Notes: a model not told the origin generated them from the sequence alone. Counted from the first letter of the stretch, positions 17,075 to 25,441 are shown. The stretch is DNA of 64,000 nucleotides from Streptomyces sp. NBC_00683 (GCF_036226745.1 NZ_CP109013.1:1798001-1862000), one strand, 5' to 3'. Made by a program: numbers and translations.

Positions 17075-18559
17075 TCAGCTTCCGGTTCGACTCGACCGGC
17101 CCGGGCCCGGCACACCGACTGGGGCTGTGACCGGGTTGGTCTCGGGTGAGCGTCGACGGGCGAGGGCGAGGCCGGCCATCGTCGTGATCGCCATCGCGGC
17201 GACGCCGACCAGTGCCGCGGTCGTGTAGGCGTCGTCGTTCGGGAAGAGGCGGCCCGTGGCGGTGCCGGCGGCCAGGACCAGACCGCCGATGGCGCTGCCC
17301 AGGGAGTACCCGACGCTGCGGACGACGTAGTTGAAGCTCATGGCGCTCGACGTCTCGCTCTTGGGGGTGACGGCCAGGATGACGCCGGGCATGGCGGCCG
17401 AGAAGCTGCCGACGCCGAAGCCCAGCACGCCCATGGCCGCCAGCAGTTCGGCCAGGTTGGACCGGGCGGTGGCGAACAGGACGAACCCGCCGCCGACGAT
17501 CGCGGCGCTGCCGGCCAGGAGCAAGGGGCCGTCGATCCGTTCGCGGACCCACGGCGTGAGCTTGCCGGCGACGAACCCCAGGACGGAGAACGGGATGAGG
17601 ACCAGCCCCGCCACGAAGGTGGTCAGTCCGAAGCCGTAGCCGGCGCTGTGCGGCGTCTGCGCGTAGCGGGTGATGAGCGTGAGCAGGAGGTACATGCCGC
17701 TCCCGCCGACGAACATGGCGATGTTCGCCCCGGCGACCGCCGGGTGCCGTACCGCCCGGACGTCGACCAGGGGCGTCTTGGTTCGCAGTTCGGAAACGGT
17801 CCAGACGCAGAGCAGGAGTACGGCGGCGACGGCAAGGGTCACCGCCACGGCGAGGTGTCGGCTCCACAGGCTCCTCTCGCCGGCCAGGAACAGGACGAGG
17901 AGCAATCCGCCCGCCAGGACGAGCGCACCGGCCACGTTCACGTGAGCGGAGCGGCCTTCGGGAGCTGCGGGCATGGAGCGCCACGCGGTCACGAAGGCGA
18001 TGGCGGTGACGAGCAGGCCGAGGCCGTAGGCGGCCCGCAGTCCGCCGAACTCGGCGAGCAACGCGGCCAGCGGGTAGCCGACGCCGGCTCCGATGATGGA
18101 GACCACTGAGATCAGGGCGATCGTGGCCGCGCTGCGCTCCTCGGGAAGGTGGTCGCGGGCCACGCCCATCATCAGCGCCGTGAGACCGAGTCCGACGCCT
18201 TGGGCCGCTCTGCCCATGAGCAGCCAGGCGAACGGCAGCGGCAGCACGGTGAGCGCGCTGCCGACGACGACGATCGCCAGCGTGGCGAGAATCGTGGCCC
18301 GCCGGTGCGGACCGGCTCCGAGCCGGCCGAGGACGGGTGTGGCGACGGCGCCGCTGAGCAGGGCGATGGTCAGCGTCCACTGCGCGCTGTCGAGGGAGAC
18401 GTGGAACGTGGTCGCCACGCTGGTGATGAGCGGCGTCCCGAGGCTGGCGACCGCCGCCACGACCAGGGCGATGAACACCAGGGCGGGGACCAGCAGACGT
18501 GCCTCGGAACGTATCGGGGCAGTGCTCATGGGCTGGTCATGAGCCTGGGCCGCGGTCAC
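17075..18559 (-). CDS. MFS transporter, DHA2-like exporter
   Basis: A 494-residue major facilitator with about 14 membrane segments. The first loop after span 2 reads LGRLGAGPHRRATILATLAIVVVGSALT, a variant of motif A. The GVARDHLPEERSAATIALISVVSIIGAGVGYPLAALLAE region holds a motif-C-like Gly pattern near span 5, usual in proton-driven exporters. The GTG at 18559 overlaps the MarR stop (GTGA); an internal ATG 10 codons later is possible. Linkage to a MarR repressor strongly suggests efflux of an aromatic or antibiotic compound that is also the MarR ligand. Confidence 0.9.
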   Translation of the reverse strand: MTAAQAHDQPMSTAPIRSEARLLVPALVFIALVVAAVASLGTPLITSVATTFHVSLDSAQWTLTIALLSGAVATPVLGRLGAGPHRRATILATLAIVVVGSALTVLPLPFAWLLMGRAAQGVGLGLTALMMGVARDHLPEERSAATIALISVVSIIGAGVGYPLAALLAEFGGLRAAYGLGLLVTAIAFVTAWRSMPAAPEGRSAHVNVAGALVLAGGLLLVLFLAGERSLWSRHLAVAVTLAVAAVLLLCVWTVSELRTKTPLVDVRAVRHPAVAGANIAMFVGGSGMYLLLTLITRYAQTPHSAGYGFGLTTFVAGLVLIPFSVLGFVAGKLTPWVRERIDGPLLLAGSAAIVGGGFVLFATARSNLAELLAAMGVLGFGVGSFSAAMPGVILAVTPKSETSSAMSFNYVVRSVGYSLGSAIGGLVLAAGTATGRLFPNDDAYTTAALVGVAAMAITTMAGLALARRRSPETNPVTAPVGVPGPGRSSRTGS

Positions 18560-19014
18560 CGGTCCGACTCCTCTCGGGCGTTGCTTTCGAGCTCCGCCAG
18601 ATGCTGCAGCGCCGGAAGGGCTGCCGCCAAGGCCTCGACCTCGTCACCGGTGAGTTCGTCGATCAACCGCGCGTACGCGTCGACGCCCGCCTGGCGTCGC
18701 GTCCGGACGTACGACGCGCCCGCCTCGGTCAGGCACACCAGCGTGACCCGCTTGTCGGACGGATCGCCCTTCCGCTCGACCAGCCCGGATTCCTCCATCA
18801 CGCGGACCAGGACGGTCATCGCGGGCTGGGTGACGCCCTCGGCCACCGCCAGATCGGTGATCCGGCGCGGGCCGGTCTTGTCCAGGGTGGCCAAGGTGGC
18901 GGCGGACGTCAGGCTCATGTCGCGGGGAAGGCGTCTCACGGCCCTGGTGGCCAGACCGTAGAGGGCTGACCCGATGGCATCGGAAGCGCCGTGCGCGGCG
19001 TCTCGGCGGCTCAT
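18556..19014 (-). CDS. MarR-family transcriptional regulator
   Basis: A 152-residue winged-helix repressor. The DNA-binding core is LTSAATLATLDKTGPRRITDLAVAEGVTQPAMTVLVRVMEESGLVERKGDPSDKRVTLVCLTEAG, an almost textbook MarR sequence with the DxRxxxxxLT wing (SDKRVTLVCLTEAG). It is first in a GTGA-overlapping pair with the MFS exporter. There is no clear ribosome site before the ATG at 19014, and a TATGCT hexamer ends 6 nt before it, so the transcript may be leaderless. The inverted repeat at 19030-19043 would sit in the promoter spacer, allowing autorepression. Confidence 0.93.
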   Translation of the reverse strand: MSRRDAAHGASDAIGSALYGLATRAVRRLPRDMSLTSAATLATLDKTGPRRITDLAVAEGVTQPAMTVLVRVMEESGLVERKGDPSDKRVTLVCLTEAGASYVRTRRQAGVDAYARLIDELTGDEVEALAAALPALQHLAELESNAREESDR

Positions 19015-19029
19015 GCTTGAAGCATAACA

Positions 19030-19043
19030 GATTTATATGAATC
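19030..19043. promoter_or_regulatory. Candidate MarR operator
   Basis: GATTTATATGAATC is an AT-rich 14-bp inverted repeat (GATT/AATC arms, 12 of 14 positions symmetric) just upstream of the marR-MFS unit. It is striking in this GC-rich context and overlaps the likely promoter. Confidence 0.55.
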
Positions 19044-19229
19044 CTTTATGCATCTCCCCGGCGGGGCAGCATGCAGGAGGACCGGACGCCGATCTCGGCC
19101 CACCGTCTCCGCAGGGACCACGCGACACCGGTTCGCAGCACGTACACGACGCCCGCGAGCTCCACTCGGGAGCGGGCGGCAGATCAGCACGCACTGGTTG
19201 GCTTTCCGACCGCGCACGTTCCGGGACGG

Positions 19230-19586
19230 TCACCGCGCCGGGGTACGGCGCTTCCGGCATACGGGCAGGTCGGCGGCGACCATGCGCCCGAGACACACCA
19301 CGGCCCGGACGAGCAGCACATTCACGACCGCCCCGAGCCCGCACGAGAGAGCCAGACTGAACGGACCGGCGTCGCCCCCACCCCCACCGAGGTCGCCGAA
19401 CACCGCGGTGAGCGGCATGAGAACGAAGACGTACAGGAAGTTCAGCCCGGGCTGCGACAACCAGAACAGCAACGGACCGACGTGCGAGGAGCCCTGGACC
19501 CCCATGACCAACCCGCCGACGATCATGGCGACGACGTACACGAGGGCCACGGTCCGGGCGGTACGGGGACGGCTGGAACGGCCCAT
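19230..19586 (-). CDS. Hypothetical membrane protein
   Basis: A 118-residue protein with about three membrane spans: VALVYVVAMIVGGLVMGV, FLYVFVLMPLTAVFGDL and LALSCGLGAVVNVLLVRAVVCLG. There is a glycine-rich loop (GGGGG) between spans two and three, an arginine-rich N terminus and a basic C-terminal tail (CRKRRTPAR). I chose the ATG at 19586 because GAGAGGA lies 8 nt upstream; the frame could extend to 19649. I do not recognise the family and it has no operon partner. Confidence 0.55.
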   Translation of the reverse strand: MGRSSRPRTARTVALVYVVAMIVGGLVMGVQGSSHVGPLLFWLSQPGLNFLYVFVLMPLTAVFGDLGGGGGDAGPFSLALSCGLGAVVNVLLVRAVVCLGRMVAADLPVCRKRRTPAR

Positions 19587-19781
19587 CACTGCGGTCCTCT
19601 CGTCACGGCGCACCGGAGAGCGGCCACTCGGTTCGACCGACCACACCATCGTTATTGAACACGTTCGAAACCTATCACCTTGTCGCCGGGGCGGAGTTGA
19701 CTCGCCCCAGAAGCGGTCTCGGACCGTCGCCTGGAATCCGCACAGCGCGCACCGGCCGTCGACCGTGGCTGCTCGCGAGTG

Positions 19782-20225
19782 TCAGGAAGCAGGTCCAGTC
19801 AGCACCGATCCCCGGGTCAAATTCCCCACCGACCCTCCGGAAAAATAGACTCTGGCTGCATGCGGCGGATCGATGAAATCTACATTTTTCCCATACCATT
19901 CGATCTCGGCGATGGTGAGGTGAACATCAGTAGCCAACTTCTCGGTGATGCCCTCGGGCACGAAGATCTGCCCACGCCGAACGACTCCACCGATGCACCT
20001 GACGATGCAGACTCCCTCCAGGTCGCTAGAACGCTCAACCTCGTAGATCTGCAACCTGCCGGGCTCGATCACGTTTACTGGATTAATCAAGGTCGAAAAT
20101 ACTCGCTCTCCACATAGTCGATGCACTCCACTCCTGATGCCCCCAGCTTGCTGCGCTGAAGTTGACGAAGCGACAAATATCTTCAGCTTCCAGAAATCCA
20201 GTCCCGGTGAGCCCACCAAGTCCAT
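19782..20225 (-). CDS. Third gene of a low-GC cassette, unknown function
   Basis: A 147-residue protein. The centre is strand-rich (LQIYEVERSSDLEGVCIVRCIGGVVRRGQIFV) and loosely recalls the beta-barrel domain II of translation GTPases; this is only a pattern impression. The second half is EGITEKLATDVHLTIAEIEWYGKNVDFIDPPHAARVYF. Codon use (ATT, AAT, GTA, TTG) and GC content differ sharply from surrounding genes. Its ATG follows the stop of the upstream gene with no gap (TGAATG), so it is translationally coupled. I do not recognise the family. Confidence 0.6.
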   Translation of the reverse strand: MDLVGSPGLDFWKLKIFVASSTSAQQAGGIRSGVHRLCGERVFSTLINPVNVIEPGRLQIYEVERSSDLEGVCIVRCIGGVVRRGQIFVPEGITEKLATDVHLTIAEIEWYGKNVDFIDPPHAARVYFSGGSVGNLTRGSVLTGPAS

Positions 20226-20867
20226 TCAAATCGCTTTCGCGGTAGTTGACAGCTCAAGAGCGTGAGCGAACGACCTGTAGCCCATTTTTACGGAATTCGG
20301 GGATCCCGATGCCGGCATCAGGACCGTGGGCAGCAGAGAAGCCCGCCACATGCGGTAGACATCCCAGGGGGCCCCAGGCGCATCCGTGCCAGTCAGTCTC
20401 GCAGCACGACGCACTGTCTCGACAATCCGTTCGGACGATGCGGCGGCGGGTTTCCCCAGGGCAACAGCCGCTCCTACCAAAGCGTGAGTGAAGTGCACGA
20501 GGTGAAGGTCGGCACCTGCACTGACCATTCGCCGCACCGATCGAGGACTGCCAAGATGCGACGAGAATTCTTCGATTCCACGGGACCACAGCAACAGGGA
20601 CGCAGCGGTAATTTCGTGATCAGCGTGCCAGCCGAGCTCGTCCACGAGATTCATGGTTGAGGGATGAAAATTTCCGACCGCCTGCACCGTCCGCAGAATA
20701 TGAGTCAGCTCGGACTTGTTTCGAGCAGTGAAGTCGCCAACTGAAATACGAGCAAGTGCTGCACCTGCCCCTGCGTCGACTACGGCCCCGATTTCTACGA
20801 TTCCCCCGAGCGGACCAAAGATTTCGCGCGCCAGCGACACTTCAGAGACTTCTACTTGATCGGGCAT
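20226..20867 (-). CDS. Second gene of a low-GC cassette, unknown function
   Basis: A 213-residue, apparently soluble protein with no signal peptide. Readable regions are FTARNKSELTHILRTVQAVGNFHPSTMNLVDELGWHADHEITAASLLLW and ADLHLVHFTHALVGAAVALGKPAAASSERIVETVRRAARLTG, both helix-rich. It starts at the ATG at 20867, inside the 3' end of the previous gene (16-bp overlap, different frame), with GGAAAG upstream. Its stop abuts the next ATG. The tight packing argues for joint function of the three proteins. No family is recognised; lower GC than the genome norm suggests acquisition by transfer. Confidence 0.6.
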   Translation of the reverse strand: MPDQVEVSEVSLAREIFGPLGGIVEIGAVVDAGAGAALARISVGDFTARNKSELTHILRTVQAVGNFHPSTMNLVDELGWHADHEITAASLLLWSRGIEEFSSHLGSPRSVRRMVSAGADLHLVHFTHALVGAAVALGKPAAASSERIVETVRRAARLTGTDAPGAPWDVYRMWRASLLPTVLMPASGSPNSVKMGYRSFAHALELSTTAKAI

Positions 20868-21274
20868 TTGCTCTTTCCACTAGGAGATCCCTCCCTTGCC
20901 GGATTGCCCGACAACACCCGGAAAATCCCTTCGAGATCTACAGCTGTTGCTGCACAGAAATCCTGGTCGCTTTCCCGGATCGCATCCATCGCCTCGTTGA
21001 AATGTTGAGCGTTCGGTCCGGCCTCTTGAATCAGACGAGTGGGAACGATCATCCAGTTCCTCACCGGCCTGAAGGTCCACTCGACCTGCGTCGATGCTTG
21101 CCGCACTGCTGATTCAAATACTTCCTTCAGCTCTTCGTGGGGCTCGGCAAAACGCCACCCGACGAACGCGACCTGACGGTAGCCATAGATGGGGTGGCGC
21201 TCCACCGGCGACCTGAACCACACCACATCCCCGAATCGCCCAAGAACCTGCCTTGCCCGCTCGTTGCGCTTCAT
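20852..21274 (-). CDS. First gene of a low-GC cassette, unknown function
   Basis: A 140-residue protein opening MKRNERARQVLGRFGDVVWFRSPVERHPIYGYRQVAFVGWRF, followed by a helix (EPHEELKEVFESAVRQA) and MIVPTRLIQEAGPNAQHFNEAMDAIRESDQDFCAATAVDLEGIFRVL. The aromatic-rich start and acidic helices are typical of small cytoplasmic proteins such as immunity factors, but that is a guess. The ATG at 21274 has GAGGAAGG upstream and is preferred over earlier in-frame starts up to 21394. It heads a three-gene overlapping set running to 19782, located 202 bp after a secreted esterase gene on the same strand. Confidence 0.6.
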   Translation of the reverse strand: MKRNERARQVLGRFGDVVWFRSPVERHPIYGYRQVAFVGWRFAEPHEELKEVFESAVRQASTQVEWTFRPVRNWMIVPTRLIQEAGPNAQHFNEAMDAIRESDQDFCAATAVDLEGIFRVLSGNPAREGSPSGKSKCPIK

Positions 21275-21396
21275 GCCTTCCTCGCCTGATGTCCTCGGAT
21301 GACCCTTCTCCCCCACGTCGGCCGGCCTCAGCCCCCGCTCCTGGCCACCCAGAGGGACCGAATTATCTCCGAGAGGAGGGTCGGTGAGCATCACCG

Positions 21397-21482
21397 CGCT
21401 GAGCCGCAGCCCGGAAACAGGCTGCGCCGCCCCCGGCCGGTCCGGGAGCAGCGCAGCCGTGCGTACGGTCTCCGGCTCAGCG
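21397..21482 (-). terminator. Nested stem-loop after the secreted esterase gene
   Basis: An outer 10-bp stem (CGCTGAGCCG at 21397 with CGGCTCAGCG at 21473, overlapping the esterase stop) encloses an inner 8-bp stem (GGCTGCGC at 21420 with GCGCAGCC at 21451). It probably terminates esterase transcription before the low-GC cassette. Confidence 0.55.
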
Positions 21483-22832
21483 CGGTGCGGCGCCTTCGGC
21501 GGACGGCGTGTCCGCGTAGTCCTTGAACTGCAGCGACACCGCGTGCTCGTCCGAGGGCCAGTTGGGCACCGTGATGGTTTCGTCCGTCCCGCCGGTCCCG
21601 CGCATCGTCTGGGTGACGGGGATCGTCCCGCCGGCCTGGGCGTCGGCCGGGAGGTAGAGGTCGGTGGCCGTCAGGAACGGGACCTTGTCGAAGGGCGGCA
21701 GGGGCGCGTCGAGGTGGCTCGCGCGGTCGCAGTCCTTGTCGAACGCGAACACACCGAGGATCTGCCGCAGTTGGGGTGCGATGGCCGGGTTGAGTACGTC
21801 GGTCCCGGCGATGCGGAGCCGGTCGTCGTCCGCCGTGCCCGACCGCCACTCGCGGGCGCGGACGATGGTGAGTGCCGTGTGACCGGGGCAGGTGTCCATG
21901 TTGTCCGCGACACCGCCGGGCGGGGAGACGAGGAGCCGTACGAAGCGGTCGCTCCGTTCGAACGGTTCGAAGTAGAAGTGGCTGGTGCGCTCGCCGCTGC
22001 GGATGAGGGCCAGTTCGTAGTGTCCGCGCCCGTTGACGCCGAGCGGGCCGAAGGCGCCGTCGGCACCCACCCGCACGATGTGCTGCGGCAGGTAGCCGGC
22101 ACGTGCACCGGTGGCGGGGTCCAGCCTCCAGACCTCGAGGCGGCCCTGGAGCCCGGTGTTCTGCGGGAAGTGCACGACGCGGCCGGCGATCTTCACGAGG
22201 CCGGGCAGTTCGGGCAGCACACGGGTGGTGAGCGGTGGTCTGCCGCGGAGGAACTCGTAGATGTGCGCGAAGCTTTCGGCGGATGTGGCGCTCTCCGTGT
22301 GTCCCGCCTGTGGCTCGTGGACGTTGACCGCTCCGCCGATCGATCCGTTCGGCTGGAGGCTGCTCCAGATGGCGAGCGTGGGCACCCCGCCGGGAGGCGC
22401 GGTTGCCGTACGGCCGTCCAGATTAACGTACTTGGCGACCTCGGCCGCCCGTTCCGGCACCGAGAGGTACGCGTGCAGGACTCTCGTGCCCCGCGAGTGC
22501 GCCAGGATGTCGACCTGCGCCGCTCCGGTGCGTGCCCGGACGGAGTCGACCAGTGCCTCCAGACCGGCGATCGCGTGGTCGTCGGTCGCGATGGAGGTGT
22601 CGTACTCGTGGACGTACAACAGGTCGTCGCGGTAGCCGTTGCCGGAGAACCGCTTGGCCTGGGACTGCCATTGCTGCGCCGAGCCCTGCTGACCGTGGAC
22701 GAAGATCACCGGGTTGGGCGTCGTGCGCGGTGCGGCCGCGGACTGCGTCGGGGTCGTCAGGGCGGTGAGCGTCCCTGCGATGGCCAGGAACACAGCGAGC
22801 AGGATGGTCCGGGCCGGTAAGGAACCGGTCAT
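21477..22832 (-). CDS. Secreted alpha/beta-hydrolase, lipase/esterase-like
   Basis: A 451-residue exported protein. Residues 1-34 are a Sec signal peptide ending near TQSAAAPR. An alpha/beta-hydrolase core follows: PVIFVHGQQGSAQQW (oxyanion region) and the nucleophile elbow VDILAHSRGTRVLHAY, where Ser replaces the centre of G-x-S-x-G as AHSRG. The second half is beta-rich (LEVWRLDPATGARAGYLP, FGPLGVNGRGHYELALI) and resembles a carboxypeptidase-regulatory or polymer-binding module. GGAGGAG lies before the ATG at 22832. It is followed by the low-GC cassette after a strong hairpin. The substrate is unknown. Confidence 0.85.
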   Translation of the reverse strand: MTGSLPARTILLAVFLAIAGTLTALTTPTQSAAAPRTTPNPVIFVHGQQGSAQQWQSQAKRFSGNGYRDDLLYVHEYDTSIATDDHAIAGLEALVDSVRARTGAAQVDILAHSRGTRVLHAYLSVPERAAEVAKYVNLDGRTATAPPGGVPTLAIWSSLQPNGSIGGAVNVHEPQAGHTESATSAESFAHIYEFLRGRPPLTTRVLPELPGLVKIAGRVVHFPQNTGLQGRLEVWRLDPATGARAGYLPQHIVRVGADGAFGPLGVNGRGHYELALIRSGERTSHFYFEPFERSDRFVRLLVSPPGGVADNMDTCPGHTALTIVRAREWRSGTADDDRLRIAGTDVLNPAIAPQLRQILGVFAFDKDCDRASHLDAPLPPFDKVPFLTATDLYLPADAQAGGTIPVTQTMRGTGGTDETITVPNWPSDEHAVSLQFKDYADTPSAEGAAPR

Positions 22833-22938
22833 GATCTCCTCCGGGTGGCGTGTGCGGGGTCGTTGCGCCGTCGGAGTCGGAAACTACGGCCGGCGCCGAC
22901 GGCCCACCAGTCGCCGCCGCGAGCGTGAGACAGCGGTC

Positions 22939-23535
22939 TCAGATCCGGCCCGGCACCGTTCGGAGGGTTTGGTGGAGTACGGCACGGGCAGTGCGTTCGG
23001 CCAGGGCGGGGTCGAGCCTGCGGCTGCTCAGCAGCTCGGCGTACAGGGCGGATTCGACCACCCGGACGTAGAGGTAGGCCAGCTCGTCGATGCCCGACGC
23101 GGGCCAGAGCGGTCCGCTCTCCCCCGACTCCTCCAGCAGGATGCCCCGCTGGGCCAGCACGGCCTGCCGGTGCACGCCCCCGCCCGTCAGCAGACGCCGG
23201 GCGGTCTCGGGCTCGGCACGGAGGAAGTCCCGAAAGGGGGCGGACCGCCGCAGGGCCGTGACGAAGTACCGGGTGATCTCCAGGACTCCGTCCACGCCCG
23301 CGCTGGTACGCCGGCGCCGCGCCCGGTCCAGCAGGTGGTCCGCCAGTTGCCACAGCACGTCGGCCAGGAGGCCGTCCCGGCTGCCCACCACGCGGTAGAG
23401 CGTGGCCCGGCTGATCGCGAGGTCCTGGGCGAGCGCGTCCATGTCCACCGTGCCGTGCCGCAGGAAGTACCGGCAGGCGCTGTGCACGACGTGGCCCCGG
23501 CTCACCACGCGTCGGGCAGGTGCCGCACCCGGCAT
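22939..23535 (-). CDS. TetR-family regulator, QsdR type
   Basis: A 198-residue TetR-like regulator. The helix-turn-helix is GTVDMDALAQDLAISRATLYRVVGSRDGLLADVLWQL, with LYR in place of the more common LYYHF. The C-terminal domain (ILEITRYFVTALRRSAPFRDFLRAEPETARRLLTGGGVHRQ...AYLYVRVVESALYAELLSSRRLDPALAERTARAVLHQTL) is the pattern I associate with QsdR-type regulators, known from Rhodococcus lactonase control. A GGAGGAGG-like site lies before the ATG at 23535. It may control the esterase 107 bp downstream on the same strand. Confidence 0.85.
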   Translation of the reverse strand: MPGAAPARRVVSRGHVVHSACRYFLRHGTVDMDALAQDLAISRATLYRVVGSRDGLLADVLWQLADHLLDRARRRRTSAGVDGVLEITRYFVTALRRSAPFRDFLRAEPETARRLLTGGGVHRQAVLAQRGILLEESGESGPLWPASGIDELAYLYVRVVESALYAELLSSRRLDPALAERTARAVLHQTLRTVPGRI

Positions 23536-23630
23536 GGCGGGCTCGCCTCCTCCTGGGCCGGCGCCCCGGGCGGCCCGGGGGCGGGGGCCGGTACTTTACC
23601 GCGCGCGGCCCCCGCCCGGGCCGTGCCTTT

Positions 23631-24608
23631 TCAGCCGGTGAGCACGACCGTGCGCTGGGCCGAGAAGTCGCCCCACGTCCCGTCGGGCAGTTTCGGCCGG
23701 ATCTTGAGCGAGTAGCGCGTGCCGGGCGGATCGCTGAGGGTGAGCCGGTACGTCGCTCGGCCTGCGGGTGGGGTGCCGCCCCAGACGATCGTGGTGGTCA
23801 GCTTCCCGTTCAGGTACAGCTCGTACGCCGGGATCGTGCCGCCGGTGTCCGGCTGGTCCCAGGAGAGGTCGACCAGGAACTCCTTGCTCCCGGCGGTCGT
23901 CCTGGTCCGCAGCCCGGTGGGTGCCGTGCTCGCGGGGGCACCGGGGGCGGAGGCGGTGGTCAGGTCGAGCGCGTTGCTGTCGGGTGAGGACCTGTCGGCG
24001 GCGTCCCTGGCCCGGACGGTGAAGGTGTAGACGGTGCCGGGGCGCAGTCCGGTGAGCCGGGCCGTCGTCTGCGTGCCCGGCACGGTGTGGATCCTGGCGT
24101 CCTCCTGGTAGACGTCGTACGCGGTGACGCCCACGTTGTCCGTGGAGCCGCCCCAGGAGAGGGTGGCCGTCCGGCTGCCGTCGGCCGTGCCGCGGAGCTT
24201 CACCGGGCGGGTCGGGGGCTCCTCGTCGGCAGGGGTGGGGGCGGGGGTGGTGACGGGGACGGCCGCGCTCGGCGCGGACAGGTTCCCGCCGCCGTCACGG
24301 GCGCGGACGGTGAAGGTGTAGGCGGTGGCCGGGGTCAGGCCGACGATGTCCGTCATCTGCTTGGTGGCCGGGACGGATGCCGCCTTCTTCCCTTCGCGGT
24401 AGACCTCGTAGCCGGTGATCTTCTTGTTGTCCGTGGCCTGCTCCCACATGACGTGGACGGACGTGGAGCTGCCCGCCTGCGCGGTCACCCCCTGGGGTGC
24501 CGTCGGTTTCTGGGTGTCCGCTTCCGCGGCGCCCGCGCAGGCGGTGAGAGAGGCGAGGAGCAGGGTGGCGGAGCAGGCCAACGCGGTGCGTGCGTGGGGG
24601 CGTTGCAC
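23631..24608 (-). CDS. Lipoprotein with three fibronectin type III domains
   Basis: A 325-residue extracellular lipoprotein. The signal is MQRPHARTALACSATLLLASLTAC with lipobox LTAC. Three FnIII repeats follow: KPTAPQGVTAQ...VHVMWEQATDNKKITGYEVYREG...YTFTVRARDGGG, then PTRPVKLRG...TLSWGGSTDNVGVTAYDVYQ...YTFTVRARDAAD, then TAPTGLRTR...VDLSWDQPDTGGTIPAYELYLNG. Repeats one and two share the exact string YTFTVRARD. I prefer the GTG at 24608 (GGAAGG 7 nt upstream) over the ATG at 24623. FnIII modules usually accompany polysaccharide hydrolases; here no catalytic domain is attached. The role is probably adhesion or carbohydrate contact. Confidence 0.85.
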   Translation of the reverse strand: MQRPHARTALACSATLLLASLTACAGAAEADTQKPTAPQGVTAQAGSSTSVHVMWEQATDNKKITGYEVYREGKKAASVPATKQMTDIVGLTPATAYTFTVRARDGGGNLSAPSAAVPVTTPAPTPADEEPPTRPVKLRGTADGSRTATLSWGGSTDNVGVTAYDVYQEDARIHTVPGTQTTARLTGLRPGTVYTFTVRARDAADRSSPDSNALDLTTASAPGAPASTAPTGLRTRTTAGSKEFLVDLSWDQPDTGGTIPAYELYLNGKLTTTIVWGGTPPAGRATYRLTLSDPPGTRYSLKIRPKLPDGTWGDFSAQRTVVLTG

Positions 24609-24751
24609 GGTGATGCCTTCCATCCGGCGGCAATTGGTCCAGACCTGTATGCCATGCAGGTGGGGGTGTCCACAAGGGCGTGGATCAGAACGTTCCGCAA
24701 TGTCCTGCGATGAGTGCGATGAGTTCCGGGCGCCCGAGCAGTCAGAGGAGT

Positions 24752-25360
24752 ATGGATACGCTCAGCGGGACCACACCCGACCTCGATCTGGAACCGGCGG
24801 CCGGACAGATCGCCGAACTGATCAGCTCCGTCGACGACCGGCAGCTCTCCGGACCCACGCCCTGCCCGAAGTACTCGGTCCGCGACCTGCTCGCCCACAT
24901 TCTCGGACTGTCCGTCGCCTTCCGCGACGCGGCACGCAAGGACCTGGGGCCGACGACGGGCACCTCACCGTCCTCGGGTCTGCCGGTCCTCCCCGACGAC
25001 TGGCGGAAGTCGCTGCCTCCCCTGCTGGACGAGCTCGTCGCGGCGTGGCGCGACCCGGCCGCCCGGGAGGGGATGACCCAGGCCGGCGGGGTGGACCTGC
25101 CCGGCTCGGTGGCCGCCATGGTCGTGTCGAACGAGCTGGTCGTGCACGGCTGGGACCTGGCCCGGTCGACCGGGCAGGAATTCCGGGCCGACGAGGCGAG
25201 CCTGCGCTCGTCGGAGGCGCTGCTGGCGCCCGGGGACGACGACAGGTCCGGTCCGGACGCGATCTTCGGCCCGCCTGTCCCGGTCGCGCAGGACGCGCCG
25301 CTGCTCGACCGCGTGATCGCGCTGAGCGGTCGTCGGCCGGACTGGAAGCCGGGCGACTGA
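24752..25360 (+). CDS. TIGR03086-type putative metal-binding protein (DinB/MDMPI fold)
   Basis: A 202-residue protein of the mycothiol-dependent maleylpyruvate isomerase-like N-terminal superfamily. It shows LEPAAGQIAELISSVDDRQLSGPTPCPKYSVRDLLAHILGLSVAFRDAARKD, the standard opening with the metal-ligand His in LLAHILG. VVSNELVVHGWDLARSTGQEF supplies the second His motif (VHGWDLA). Most members have no defined substrate. The ATG at 24752 fits the family start, but GGAG is only 1 nt away, so translation may begin at an earlier ATG near 24710. It is convergent with the next hydrolase. Confidence 0.85.
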   Translation: MDTLSGTTPDLDLEPAAGQIAELISSVDDRQLSGPTPCPKYSVRDLLAHILGLSVAFRDAARKDLGPTTGTSPSSGLPVLPDDWRKSLPPLLDELVAAWRDPAAREGMTQAGGVDLPGSVAAMVVSNELVVHGWDLARSTGQEFRADEASLRSSEALLAPGDDDRSGPDAIFGPPVPVAQDAPLLDRVIALSGRRPDWKPGD

Positions 25361-25361
25361 C

Positions 25362-25438
25362 GGAGGCGGGAGCCCGGGGCGCAAGCGGGAGTTCGGGGCG
25401 CAGGCGGGAGTCCGGGACGGAAAGCGGGAGTCCGGGGC
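25362..25438. repeat. Degenerate 19-20-bp tandem repeat, four copies
   Basis: Four units starting at 25362, 25381, 25400 and 25419 share a GCGGGAGTCCGGG core. They fill the gap between convergent genes. The strand is G-rich, and no U-tract or simple hairpin is evident. Confidence 0.75.
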
Positions 25439-25441
25439 CGC

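Noticed and set aside
19030..19043. AT-rich segment as an insertion-sequence end
   Set aside because: No inverted partner or transposase was found; its position in a MarR promoter explains it better.
19782..21274. Low-GC cassette as a prophage remnant
   Set aside because: No integrase, structural gene, tRNA or attachment repeats are visible nearby, so phage origin cannot be supported.
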